From contig NZ_JNZD01000003.1 in NCBI RefSeq assembly GCF_000725495.1, positions 62,001-126,000 of the forward strand: a stretch of 64,000 nt of DNA, given 5' to 3'. Below, one piece after another: positions 30,035-37,878 of this stretch. A model generated the notes under the pieces. The model worked only from the letters and a program-made list of their open reading frames with translations. It was not told the origin of the DNA and searched no databases. Both the position numbers and the translations under genes were made by a program. The DNA is from Streptomyces aureus. GTDB taxonomy: Bacteria; Actinomycetota; Actinomycetes; Streptomycetales; Streptomycetaceae. Every line of letters starts with the position of its first letter. The first letter of the stretch is position 1.

Positions 30035-30705
30035 TGCCGAAGCAGGGGCATGGACGTGAGCTGCCCGAAGGGTTCGAGGAGTTCCGGGCGGACGGCAACC
30101 GCCGCTGCTGGAGCCGCAGCAAGAAGAGCAACGGGGAGCAGTGCGGTGCCCCAGCCATGCTCGGCCAGAACATCTGCCACCACCACGGCGGGTCCGCGCC
30201 GCAGAGCATCAGAGCGGCCAAGGAGCGGCTGTCCGAAGAGAGGGCGCGGAAGCTCGTGGCAACCTACGGCCGGAAGATCGAGACCACCGCCACGGAGGCG
30301 CTCCTCGACGAGGTGCAGTGGACGGCCGGACACGTCGCCTGGCTGCGGGAACGCGTCCAGGAGATCGAAGAGGGCGCGGTCGCGGACGGGACGGACGGCG
30401 CGCATCCGTTGGTATGGGGCGTCACCCGCGAGAAGACCGGCGGCGAAGACCATGGGGTCACCTCCGAGGCCTCCCCGAACGTCTGGTTGAAGCTGTACCA
30501 GCAGGAGCGCACGCACCTGGTGAAGGTGTGCGAGGCGGCTATCCGCGCGGGCATCGAGGAGCGGCGGGTCCGGCTGGCGGAGGAGCAGGGCGCCCTCGTG
30601 GCACAGGTGATCAGGCTGATCCTGGCCGACCTCGACCTGACGGCGGAGCAGCGGCAGCGAGTACCGGAGATCGTGCCGCGCCATCTGCGCGCGCTGGGAT
30701 CCTGA
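30034..30705 (+). CDS. terminase small subunit-like protein
   Basis: 223 residues, ATG 30034. N-terminal CWSRSKKSNGEQCGAPAMLGQNICHHHGGSAPQ is the Cys/His (HGG-x-x-PQ) segment found in small-terminase-like or terminase-associated proteins of actinophages. It is followed by a helical body and a basic C-terminal helix. It lies 15 bases before the large terminase. It probably recognises the packaging site; assignment rests on position and the motif. Confidence 0.75.
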   Translation: MPKQGHGRELPEGFEEFRADGNRRCWSRSKKSNGEQCGAPAMLGQNICHHHGGSAPQSIRAAKERLSEERARKLVATYGRKIETTATEALLDEVQWTAGHVAWLRERVQEIEEGAVADGTDGAHPLVWGVTREKTGGEDHGVTSEASPNVWLKLYQQERTHLVKVCEAAIRAGIEERRVRLAEEQGALVAQVIRLILADLDLTAEQRQRVPEIVPRHLRALGS

Positions 30706-30720
30706 CCGGGGAGGCGGCCG

Positions 30721-32250
30721 ATGACCGCCACCATGGACTGGTCCGAGTTTGCGGCGAAGGCGTTCGAGGGCCGCGACGTGTTCGGGCTCCTTGGCTACGT
30801 GCCGACTCCGAAGCAGCGCGAATTCCATGCCGCGACCGAGTTCGACGTCCTGTACGGCGGCGCGGCCGGGGGCGGGAAGACGCGGGCGCTCCTCATGGAC
30901 GCGATCCGGGACTGCGATCAGTACCCGGGACTCCGTGTCGGCGCGTTCCGGCGGACGTACGGCGAGCTGAAAGAGTCGCTGATCGCCGAGCTGGCGCAGG
31001 TCGAGTTCGCGCAGGCGTTGGGGGCGCGCTGGAACGGTACGGAGTTCGAGCTGAAGTTCGCTAACGGCAGCTTGATCATGTTCCGGTACGCCGAGAGCGT
31101 TCAGGACGCCACCAGGCGCCAGGGCGGGCAGTACCAGAAGCTGCTGTTCGACGAGCGCACCCTGACACCGCCCGACGTCGTCAGCTTCCTGGAGACCCGG
31201 CTGCGGTCCGGCCGCCGCGACATCCCCGTCCTCGGCATCCGCTCGGGCACGAACCCTGGCGGGGCCGGACACGGAGCGGTAAAAACCCGCTACATCAAGC
31301 CGACGAACTACGGCAAGAAGGTCATCACCGACGCCCGCAACCGCACCGTCCGCTTCATCCCCTCGAAGCTGTCGGACAACCCGCACGTCAACCCCGAGTA
31401 CGCCGGCGACCTCCAGGCCCTCGACGGCAAGCTCCGCAGCGCCTTTCTGGACGGTGACTGGGACGTGTTCGCCGGCCAGATGTTCCCCGAGCTCAAGCGC
31501 GACCGGCACGTCGTCCAACCGATCACCCTGCCCGCCTCGTGGAAGCGGTACAACGGCGTCGACTGGGGCTTCAGCGCCCCATGGGCCGTGCTCTGGGCGG
31601 CAGTCGACGAAGACGGCCGCGTCTGGGTCTACCGCGAGATCTACCAGCGCGGTGTTGGCGAAGCTGATCAGGCCAAGCAGATCCTCGCCGCCGAGACGGC
31701 CGACGAGCACGTCGCTGTCCGGTTCGCCGACGACGCGATGTGGGCCACCCGCGGCGACGCGAAAGCAATCTCCGACGTCTACGCAGAGAACGGCGTCCAC
31801 CTCACCCAGGCAGGGAAGGGCGACGGCAGCCGTGTGACGGGCTGGCAACGCGTCCGCTCCTACCTCAAAGAAGGCCCGGCGTGCCCGCACCACCGGGCGC
31901 AGGGCTGGACCACCTGCCCGATGATCCACCTCTTCAACACGGTCACCGAGCTCTACCGCGAGCTCACCGACCTGCCACATGCCACCAAGGGCAACCCGGA
32001 AGACGCCGACACGACGGCCGACGACCACGCCTCGGACGGCCTCCGCTACCTGCTGACGAACCTCGGCGCGGGCCCGGAAATGGTGATCCTCGACGAGGCG
32101 CCGACCGAGCCGATCGCCGACGCCTTGCAGCCGCTGGGAATGACGATGGCCGTGCGCCCGGACTCCGGGGCTGCGCCGGATGACGCCTGGTGGGCTGACG
32201 ATGACGACACGCCGCGTGCGGGGAGGACGGTGGAATCCCCGTGGGGCTGA
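30721..32250 (+). CDS. terminase large subunit (ATPase-nuclease)
   Basis: 509 residues. Walker A is GGAAGGGKT (residues 46-54) and Walker B LLFDE (Asp144, Glu145). The next residues RT replace the more usual ATH coupling motif. The RNase-H-like nuclease begins with GVDWGFS (Asp281) and ends with an acidic TTADDHASDGLRYLL near residue 434. It pumps DNA into the prohead and cuts it at the packaging ends. The portal gene starts within its last codons. Confidence 0.95.
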   Translation: MTATMDWSEFAAKAFEGRDVFGLLGYVPTPKQREFHAATEFDVLYGGAAGGGKTRALLMDAIRDCDQYPGLRVGAFRRTYGELKESLIAELAQVEFAQALGARWNGTEFELKFANGSLIMFRYAESVQDATRRQGGQYQKLLFDERTLTPPDVVSFLETRLRSGRRDIPVLGIRSGTNPGGAGHGAVKTRYIKPTNYGKKVITDARNRTVRFIPSKLSDNPHVNPEYAGDLQALDGKLRSAFLDGDWDVFAGQMFPELKRDRHVVQPITLPASWKRYNGVDWGFSAPWAVLWAAVDEDGRVWVYREIYQRGVGEADQAKQILAAETADEHVAVRFADDAMWATRGDAKAISDVYAENGVHLTQAGKGDGSRVTGWQRVRSYLKEGPACPHHRAQGWTTCPMIHLFNTVTELYRELTDLPHATKGNPEDADTTADDHASDGLRYLLTNLGAGPEMVILDEAPTEPIADALQPLGMTMAVRPDSGAAPDDAWWADDDDTPRAGRTVESPWG

Positions 32251-33812
32251 AGAGTTGGTGGCAGGGCCTGCGCGCCGAACCGGAAGTGCTGGAGCGGGCG
32301 CCCGCGCAGGGCAAGCTGCCGGAGCGCACCGGCTACGAGTTCGGGATCGGCCCGGGCGGCCTGACCGAGAGCAACCAGGGCCTCGGCGCGGGCACGCAGA
32401 CGGACCGCCGGTCGACGCTCGACCAGCTCTACCAGGCGTACTTGGCCTGCCCGTGGGCCTGGGCGTCCGTGAACGCGATCGCCCGCACGATCACAGCGGG
32501 CGGCCTGGTCACGGACTGGGACAACGACGACGGCGAGGGCGACCAGGAGACGCCGGACAAGCCGGCCGAGGTGAAGCTCCTCGAAGGCATGCTGGCGTAC
32601 TGCAACCCGCGGGAGAACATCCGGCAGATCCTCCGCTCGGTGGTCGTCGACCTGCTGGTGTTCGGCGACGCGTACATCGAGGTCGTGTGGATCGGCTCCC
32701 AGCCGGTCGCGCTGTACTCGCTGGACTGCCCGAGCATGATGCCGATCGCCGACGAGCACGGCAACGTCACCTCGTACGTGCAGGTGACGGAGATGGGGCA
32801 GCGCGCCACGTTCGAGCCGCGCGAGGTCATCCACATCTCGCTGGACTCGCCTCGCAGTTCGGTGTTCGGTGTGTCGCCGACGCAGGCCGCGTTGCTGCCG
32901 ATCACGGGGTGGCTGTTCGCTGCGGCGACGACGAAGGAGATCTTCCGGAAGGGCGCTCCTCCACAGCTGTGGATCGACCACGCGTCGAGCACGTCGGCGG
33001 CGGAGATCAACCGGTGGAACGCCCAGTACCAGGCACGGAACGTCGGCCCGAGGAACATCGGCAACCCGATCAACACCAAGGGCGGCGCCAAGGTCGAAGA
33101 ACTGGCGCAGTCCCGGACGATGGACTACCTCAAGTACCTGGAGCAGAAGCGGGACGAGATCATCGCCTCGTACGGTGTGCCTCCGGCGAAGGTCGGGATC
33201 ATCGAGTCCGGGAACCTGGGTGGCGGTACGGGGGAGTCCCAGGACCGCACCTTCATGATCAACACTTGTCAGCCCATCGCCGAACTCGTCCTCGAAGCCC
33301 TCAACTTCGCCCTGGCCAAGGCCGGATTCGGAGTGACCGGCTGGCGCCTGAAATTCCGCGACATCGACATGCGGGACAGCAAGACCGTCGAGGAAATCCG
33401 CGACCAGCGACTCCGCAACGGAGCCTGGACCCTCAACCGGTACAGGGCCGACATCGGCGAACCCGCCGTGGACGGCGGCGACCAGCCGATCCTCATTGAC
33501 CACGAGAACCTCGTCAGCTGGGCCGACATGGACGCGGCGTCCAAGGCGTCGATCGCCTCCAAGCTGAAGGGCACCGCACTGGATCCGGCCGAGCCGGTCC
33601 AGGGCGAGCCGATCGGCGTGGAGAAGCCGGAACCGGCCCCCACGCCGCCGCAGTTGGTGCCGTTCGCGGGCGGCGCGCCGCCGGAATCGGACGACGACAG
33701 CGCCCCGGACGACGACCTGCCCGAGGAATCGGCCCGGGACGTGTACCGGCGTCGGCTCCGCGAGGCGCTGGCCGCGCTCCCTGGAGGGATCGATGAGCGA
33801 GCAGCCGCCTGA
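32241..33812 (+). CDS. portal protein, HK97-like
   Basis: 523 residues from GTG 32241, overlapping the terminase stop by 10 bases. Hallmarks in order: PWAWASVNAIARTI, DLLVFGDAYIEVV, EVIHISLDSPRSSVFGVSPTQAALL, IASYGVPPAKVGI and TVEEIRDQRLRNGAWTLNRYRADIGEPAVDGGDQPIL. It forms the dodecameric vertex through which DNA enters and to which connectors attach. The C-terminal 80 residues are Pro/acid-rich and end inside a small overlapping gene. Confidence 0.95.
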   Translation: MGLKSWWQGLRAEPEVLERAPAQGKLPERTGYEFGIGPGGLTESNQGLGAGTQTDRRSTLDQLYQAYLACPWAWASVNAIARTITAGGLVTDWDNDDGEGDQETPDKPAEVKLLEGMLAYCNPRENIRQILRSVVVDLLVFGDAYIEVVWIGSQPVALYSLDCPSMMPIADEHGNVTSYVQVTEMGQRATFEPREVIHISLDSPRSSVFGVSPTQAALLPITGWLFAAATTKEIFRKGAPPQLWIDHASSTSAAEINRWNAQYQARNVGPRNIGNPINTKGGAKVEELAQSRTMDYLKYLEQKRDEIIASYGVPPAKVGIIESGNLGGGTGESQDRTFMINTCQPIAELVLEALNFALAKAGFGVTGWRLKFRDIDMRDSKTVEEIRDQRLRNGAWTLNRYRADIGEPAVDGGDQPILIDHENLVSWADMDAASKASIASKLKGTALDPAEPVQGEPIGVEKPEPAPTPPQLVPFAGGAPPESDDDSAPDDDLPEESARDVYRRRLREALAALPGGIDERAAA

Positions 33813-33906
33813 CCCGCCGCCGCAGCCCGTCCAGCCCCCGGATCCGCCCGGGCATCCGCTCCGGGCGAAGGACGTGACCGCGCTGATCAAGAAGAGGGTC
33901 GGATGA
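33793..33906 (+). CDS. very small Pro-rich protein (37 aa)
   Basis: ATG 33793, with GGAGGG 5 bases upstream, overlaps the end of the portal gene, and its stop overlaps the next ATG (ATGA). MSEQPPDPPPQPVQPPDP leads into a basic helix (LRAKDVTALIKKRVG). The good ribosome site and coupling suggest it is real. Confidence 0.55.
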   Translation: MSEQPPDPPPQPVQPPDPPGHPLRAKDVTALIKKRVG

Positions 33907-34103
33907 TCGACATCCAGGATCTGAAGAAGATCGAGATCCAGCCGGGCGACGCCTTCGTCGTCCAGTCCGACCAGGGCATTACTGCGGCCGAGGCGCAGCG
34001 CCTGAAGGACGCCTGGGCCAAGTTCTTCGGTGACGTCCCGCTCTTCATCCTCTCCCAAGCCAAGCTGGTCCAGCTCAGACCCGTCAGCACCACGGACGGC
34101 TGA
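33903..34103 (+). CDS. small phage protein (66 aa)
   Basis: ATG 33903 in an ATGA overlap. Predicted strand-helix-strand: IDIQDLKKIEIQPGDAFVVQSDQGITAAEAQRLKDAWAKFFGDVPLFIL. The same small protein type is often found between portal and minor-head genes of actinophages. No function assigned. Confidence 0.75.
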   Translation: MIDIQDLKKIEIQPGDAFVVQSDQGITAAEAQRLKDAWAKFFGDVPLFILSQAKLVQLRPVSTTDG

Positions 34104-34119
34104 CCCGCAGGGGGTGACC

Positions 34120-35568
34120 GTGGCGTCTCCGGACTACTCCGACGGCTGCATGATCGCCCTCTACCCCCCACCCGAACTCGCGCAGGCGCTCGCAGTCGAC
34201 GACGGTCTCCCGGCAGAGGAAATGCACGTCACTGTCGCCTACCTCGGTGACGCCGCCGACGTCGACGGTGACGCGCTCCGCGAGATCGTCGCAGCTCTCG
34301 CCGAGCGCCAGCCGTTCACAGCCCAGCTCGCCGGACACGCCCGGTTCACGGGCGGCGACAAGGACGTCATCGTCGCCCTCGTCGACTCGCCTGACCTCGA
34401 AGACCTCCGCCGAGACACTCTCGACGCCCTCCAGGAACGCGGAATCCAACCACCGCGCGACCACGGGTTCACAGCCCACCTCACGATCACCTATCTCGAC
34501 CCCGACGACGAGGCCCCCCTCGACCGACTCGGCGCGCAGCAGGTCGAGTTCACGGCCATTGCCGCCGTCCACGGCACCGACCGCACAGACCACACGCTGG
34601 AGCATCCGATCACCGGGCCCGCGCGCGAAGCCTTCGCCGCCGGCTGGGCACTGTCCGGCGGCCCGATGACCGAGCGGGTGAAGGCAGCCAGCACCGCCGC
34701 CGTCCAGACCGCGATCGAGCGCGCGAACGACCCGCACATCCTCGAAGTCACCATCGACCTCGGCCGCCTGGAAGGCATGTGGGCCAAGCTGTTCGGCCGC
34801 CGCGAGGAGAAACAGGCCGAGCACACCAGGCTCGTCACCGACGCCTGGCGGGACCTCATCAACCGCGACGCCGTGACGGTCATGGTCGACCGGTTCCGCA
34901 GCCAGGCCAACCTCACCGAAGGCGTCCGGGACTTCCTCAGCGACGCGCTCGCCGCCGCCCGCAGCATGCTTGGCGCGCTCGCCGACCTCACCGGCTGGAC
35001 CAAGGTGCGCCAGACGATCCGCGACGCCATCGCCGCCGGGAACGCCGAGGGCATGGTCAACGCGGTGGCCATCGCCGCCGAACGTGCAGCCCTCCTCGGC
35101 CTGGACTGGAACCTCGCCTTCAGCGACGCCTACGAATCCCTCGCCCGCCTCGACGAACTGTGGGGCAACGCGGACGGCTGGCTCGGCCGGACAGTCGACC
35201 GCGCGGCCGACGACCTCGGCAAGGCCCTCTCCCAGGCGGCAGAGGACGGAGCCTCCCGCGACGAGATGATCGACGCCGCCATGGACATCCTCGCCTCCGA
35301 GGACGTCGACGCGGTCGCCTTCGTCGTCGACTGGGCGATGACCGCCGCCGCCGACGACGGCGCGCTGCGCCTCTACCGCTCCGAGGGCGTTCAGCAGATC
35401 GACGTCATCACCGCAGGCGACGGCCGCGTCTGCGAGAGCTGCATCGACTACGAGGCCGGAAGCCCCTGGCCGACGCTCGACGTGCCCCGACTGCCCACCC
35501 ATCCCGTCTGCCGCTGCTGCTACGCCGCGGCCATGTCCCTGTCGAATTTCGCGAGCTGGTTCGCATGA
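34120..35568 (+). CDS. 2H phosphoesterase domain fused to Mu gpF-like minor head protein
   Basis: 482 residues from GTG 34120, chosen because GGGGGTG lies 5 bases upstream; GTG 34114 is possible. Residues 1-170 carry both H-x-T motifs of 2H (LigT/2'-5' RNA ligase-like) phosphoesterases: HVTVAYL at His36 and HLTITYL at His120, 84 residues apart. The C-terminus is the Mu F/minor-head module: CESCIDYEAGSPWPTLDVPRLPTHPVCRCC with C438, C441, H461, C464 and C466. A long helical region links them. If packaged in the head, it could carry an RNA- or cyclic-nucleotide-cleaving activity into the host. Confidence 0.85.
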   Translation: MASPDYSDGCMIALYPPPELAQALAVDDGLPAEEMHVTVAYLGDAADVDGDALREIVAALAERQPFTAQLAGHARFTGGDKDVIVALVDSPDLEDLRRDTLDALQERGIQPPRDHGFTAHLTITYLDPDDEAPLDRLGAQQVEFTAIAAVHGTDRTDHTLEHPITGPAREAFAAGWALSGGPMTERVKAASTAAVQTAIERANDPHILEVTIDLGRLEGMWAKLFGRREEKQAEHTRLVTDAWRDLINRDAVTVMVDRFRSQANLTEGVRDFLSDALAAARSMLGALADLTGWTKVRQTIRDAIAAGNAEGMVNAVAIAAERAALLGLDWNLAFSDAYESLARLDELWGNADGWLGRTVDRAADDLGKALSQAAEDGASRDEMIDAAMDILASEDVDAVAFVVDWAMTAAADDGALRLYRSEGVQQIDVITAGDGRVCESCIDYEAGSPWPTLDVPRLPTHPVCRCCYAAAMSLSNFASWFA

Positions 35569-35578
35569 GGAGGCTGCC

Positions 35579-35980
35579 GTGAGCGGCGCGCACTACCCTT
35601 CCGCCCGCACGCTGTGGACCCTCGCGGGCAACGGCGTGAGTACCACGCTGAGCGGCGCCGGATCGGCGAACAGCGGCTCCATCAACATCACCGACGTCGC
35701 GGACCTGTGGCTCGCCGTCTACGTCGCAGGGACCTCGACGGGCACCACCCCCACCCTCGACGTTCAGATCGACGTCCAGGACCCAGCCGGGAACTGGTTC
35801 GCCCAGGTCGCCAAGACCGTGCAGCTCACGAGCAGCCCGAACTTCACCAACACGTCCTGCGGCCTGCACATCGGCGGCCTCGGCTCGATGGTGCTGCCGA
35901 ACATCTGCCGCGTCGTGTGGACGGTCGGCGGCACCAACCCGGTCTTCCCGCAGGCCGCGATCTCGCTGATCGGGAGGTGA
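35579..35980 (+). CDS. virion structural protein, beta-rich (133 aa)
   Basis: GTG 35579 after GAGGAGGCTGCC. Beta-rich, with SARTLWTLAGNGVSTTLSGAGSANSGSINITDVADLWLAVYV and a GLHIGGLGSMVLPNICRVVWTVGGTNPVF strand series. Similar small proteins serve as head decoration or fibre pieces. It lies between the minor-head and protease genes. Confidence 0.72.
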   Translation: MSGAHYPSARTLWTLAGNGVSTTLSGAGSANSGSINITDVADLWLAVYVAGTSTGTTPTLDVQIDVQDPAGNWFAQVAKTVQLTSSPNFTNTSCGLHIGGLGSMVLPNICRVVWTVGGTNPVFPQAAISLIGR

Positions 35981-35982
35981 CC

Positions 35983-37731
35983 ATGGCTGCTCGCATCGGC
36001 ACGATCTCCGGCATCGCCCTCGTCCCCGGCGTCTCCCGCAACGGGCGCCTCTACTCCGCCGAGAGCATCGGCCGGGCCTGCACCCGGGCCACTGCGCGCA
36101 TCGACGAGAGCGGCGCACCGCTGACGATGCTCACCCACCACGCGGCCGACGACGACTCCACCCAGATCGTCGGCCGGCTGACCTCGCTCGTGCAGCTCGA
36201 CGACGGGCGCGCCCGCTACACGGCCGACCTCGCCGACACCGAAGAGGCGCGCACGATCGCCAACCTCGTGGACGACACCGACGGGCCGCCCTACCTCGAC
36301 GGTGTTTCGATCCGCGGCGCCTGGGTCGGCAAGGTACGGCGGCAACCGGGCCCGGACGGGGTGCAGGTGGAGACGGCCGACGACCTGGAGATCGACGGTC
36401 TCGACTTCACTCGGAAGCCCGGCGTGATCGGCGCGCGGGTCGAAGGCTTCACCCGCGAGGGCACCAGCGCCCCGGCGGAGAACGCGCCCGAGGGACGGGT
36501 GCTCATCACCGAGTCAGTACAGGAGGCGCTGGTGCAGACCACCATCGACGAGGCCGACGCTGGGACGGGCGACGCGCCGCCGTCCGGCGACGGGCCGTAC
36601 GCCGATCCCGGCTACCAGTCGGACAAGAAGAAGCGGTACGACCTCTCGACCAAGGCAAAGGCCAAGGCCGCTTGGTCGTACATCGGCCAGGCGGACAACG
36701 CCCGCCTCTACTCGTCCGCCCAGCTCAAGCGCATCAAGCAGCGCATCACCAAGGCACTCAAGGCCTTCGGCGTCACGGTCGCCACGCAGGAGGGCTGGCT
36801 GATCGAGCCCGCCTCCGCGGTGAGCGAGACGCTCGCCGAGTGCTGGGGCATGGACTCCAAGGACGCCGGCAACCTGTACGTCAGCCTCACCAACGGGCCG
36901 ACGACGGTCACCGTCTCCTCGTACTCGCTCGACCCCCACGATCTGGACGCCGTCGGCCGTGCAGCCATGGCGGGCGCCGTGCAGGCCATCATCGCCATCG
37001 ACCCTGACCTCGACGCCGACGTGGACGTCCCCGGGCAGCCCGGCGACGACACCCCGGCGGCGAGCGCGGCCGGCGCGGTGTGCCCGTGCGGCTGCGGATG
37101 CGCGGTCCCGGACACCCCCGGCGGCTGCCCGTGCAAGTGCGCCGCCGGTGACTGCCAGCACTGCATGGGCGAAGACGACGGCGACGCGACGGAGTCCGCC
37201 CCCACACAGACCTCGGCGCCGGAGACACCGGCCGCCGACAACCCCACCCGAGAAGAAGAGGAGGGGCCCGCCATGGCGGAGTCCACCACCCAGGCGGCCG
37301 AGACCGCTGCCGTCCCCGCCGCTGGTGGGGTCCACCTGTCCGACGCGCAGTTCGCGCAGCTCCTCGACCGCATCGCACCGCCTCCGGTGGCGCCCGCGGC
37401 TGCGACAGAGTCCGCGCCGGCCGAGCAGGTCGCCGAGACTCAGGTCGCGGCCACCGAGGTCACTGAGACCGAGGACCAGCGCATCGCTCGCCTGGTCGCA
37501 GAGGGCGTCGCCGCAGCGCTGCCTAAGGCGATCCAGGAGCACGTCGCCACCACCGGCGGCCCGGCCCGCAAGGGCCTCGTCCCGCAGGTCTCCGAGACCG
37601 CCGGGGGCGCGGCCGACGCGCAGACCCTGCCCGAGGGCGCGCCCGACAAGCCGCTCCACGAGTACACGCCGGAGGAGTGGAGCAAGCACATCGCCCCCGT
37701 GACCACCGGCGCGATCTTCCAGGGCCGCTGA
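35983..37731 (+). CDS. capsid maturation protease-scaffold fusion with DUF6582 domain
   Basis: 582 residues. The N-terminal domain (residues 1-160) has a prohead-protease layout: GVSRNGRLYSAESI, THHAADDDSTQIVGRL with candidate His52-53, and DGVSIRGAWVG with candidate Ser108. Residues 205-265 (YADPGYQSDKKKRYDLSTKAKAKAAWSYIGQ) form a DUF6582-type helical domain. A Cys-rich insert follows (about 366-396). The C-terminal 150 residues are an Ala/Glu-rich coiled scaffold. An internal ATG at 37273 with GGAGGGG upstream could give the scaffold alone. Confidence 0.85.
   Translation: MAARIGTISGIALVPGVSRNGRLYSAESIGRACTRATARIDESGAPLTMLTHHAADDDSTQIVGRLTSLVQLDDGRARYTADLADTEEARTIANLVDDTDGPPYLDGVSIRGAWVGKVRRQPGPDGVQVETADDLEIDGLDFTRKPGVIGARVEGFTREGTSAPAENAPEGRVLITESVQEALVQTTIDEADAGTGDAPPSGDGPYADPGYQSDKKKRYDLSTKAKAKAAWSYIGQADNARLYSSAQLKRIKQRITKALKAFGVTVATQEGWLIEPASAVSETLAECWGMDSKDAGNLYVSLTNGPTTVTVSSYSLDPHDLDAVGRAAMAGAVQAIIAIDPDLDADVDVPGQPGDDTPAASAAGAVCPCGCGCAVPDTPGGCPCKCAAGDCQHCMGEDDGDATESAPTQTSAPETPAADNPTREEEEGPAMAESTTQAAETAAVPAAGGVHLSDAQFAQLLDRIAPPPVAPAAATESAPAEQVAETQVAATEVTETEDQRIARLVAEGVAAALPKAIQEHVATTGGPARKGLVPQVSETAGGAADAQTLPEGAPDKPLHEYTPEEWSKHIAPVTTGAIFQGR
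37260..37275 (+). promoter_or_regulatory. internal ribosome site and start (ATG 37273) for a nested scaffold protein
   Basis: GAGGAGGGG lies 6-8 bases before an in-frame ATG at codon 431, exactly at the boundary between the Cys-rich linker and the coiled scaffold. A product from here would be 152 residues, as in nested protease/scaffold genes of other tailed phages. Confidence 0.55.
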
Positions 37732-37811
37732 CCTCCGACGCCCCAGGCGTCCCCTGAACCACCCTGACCGCCAGCAGTCTGCTGGTGCCGACACGGCAGT
37801 GATGGTCGCCC

Positions 37812-37843
37812 AGCCCCGCCGCACCCCCTTCGTGCGCGGGGCT
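37812..37843 (+). terminator. stem-loop before the capsid gene
   Basis: Arms agccccgc/gcggggct with a 16-nt loop, about 35 bases before the capsid start. May attenuate transcription or protect the capsid mRNA. Confidence 0.5.
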
Positions 37844-37878
37844 TCGCCATGTCCCCACCAGCCCAAAGAGGCATCAGC

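Noticed and set aside
29110..32028. Long leftward open frame (972 codons) across the terminase region
   Set aside because: It lies antisense to the terminase, small terminase and structural genes, whose products are clearly recognisable. High-GC codon bias keeps such antisense frames open, and the encoded Val/Ala/Arg/Gly-rich sequence resembles no protein.
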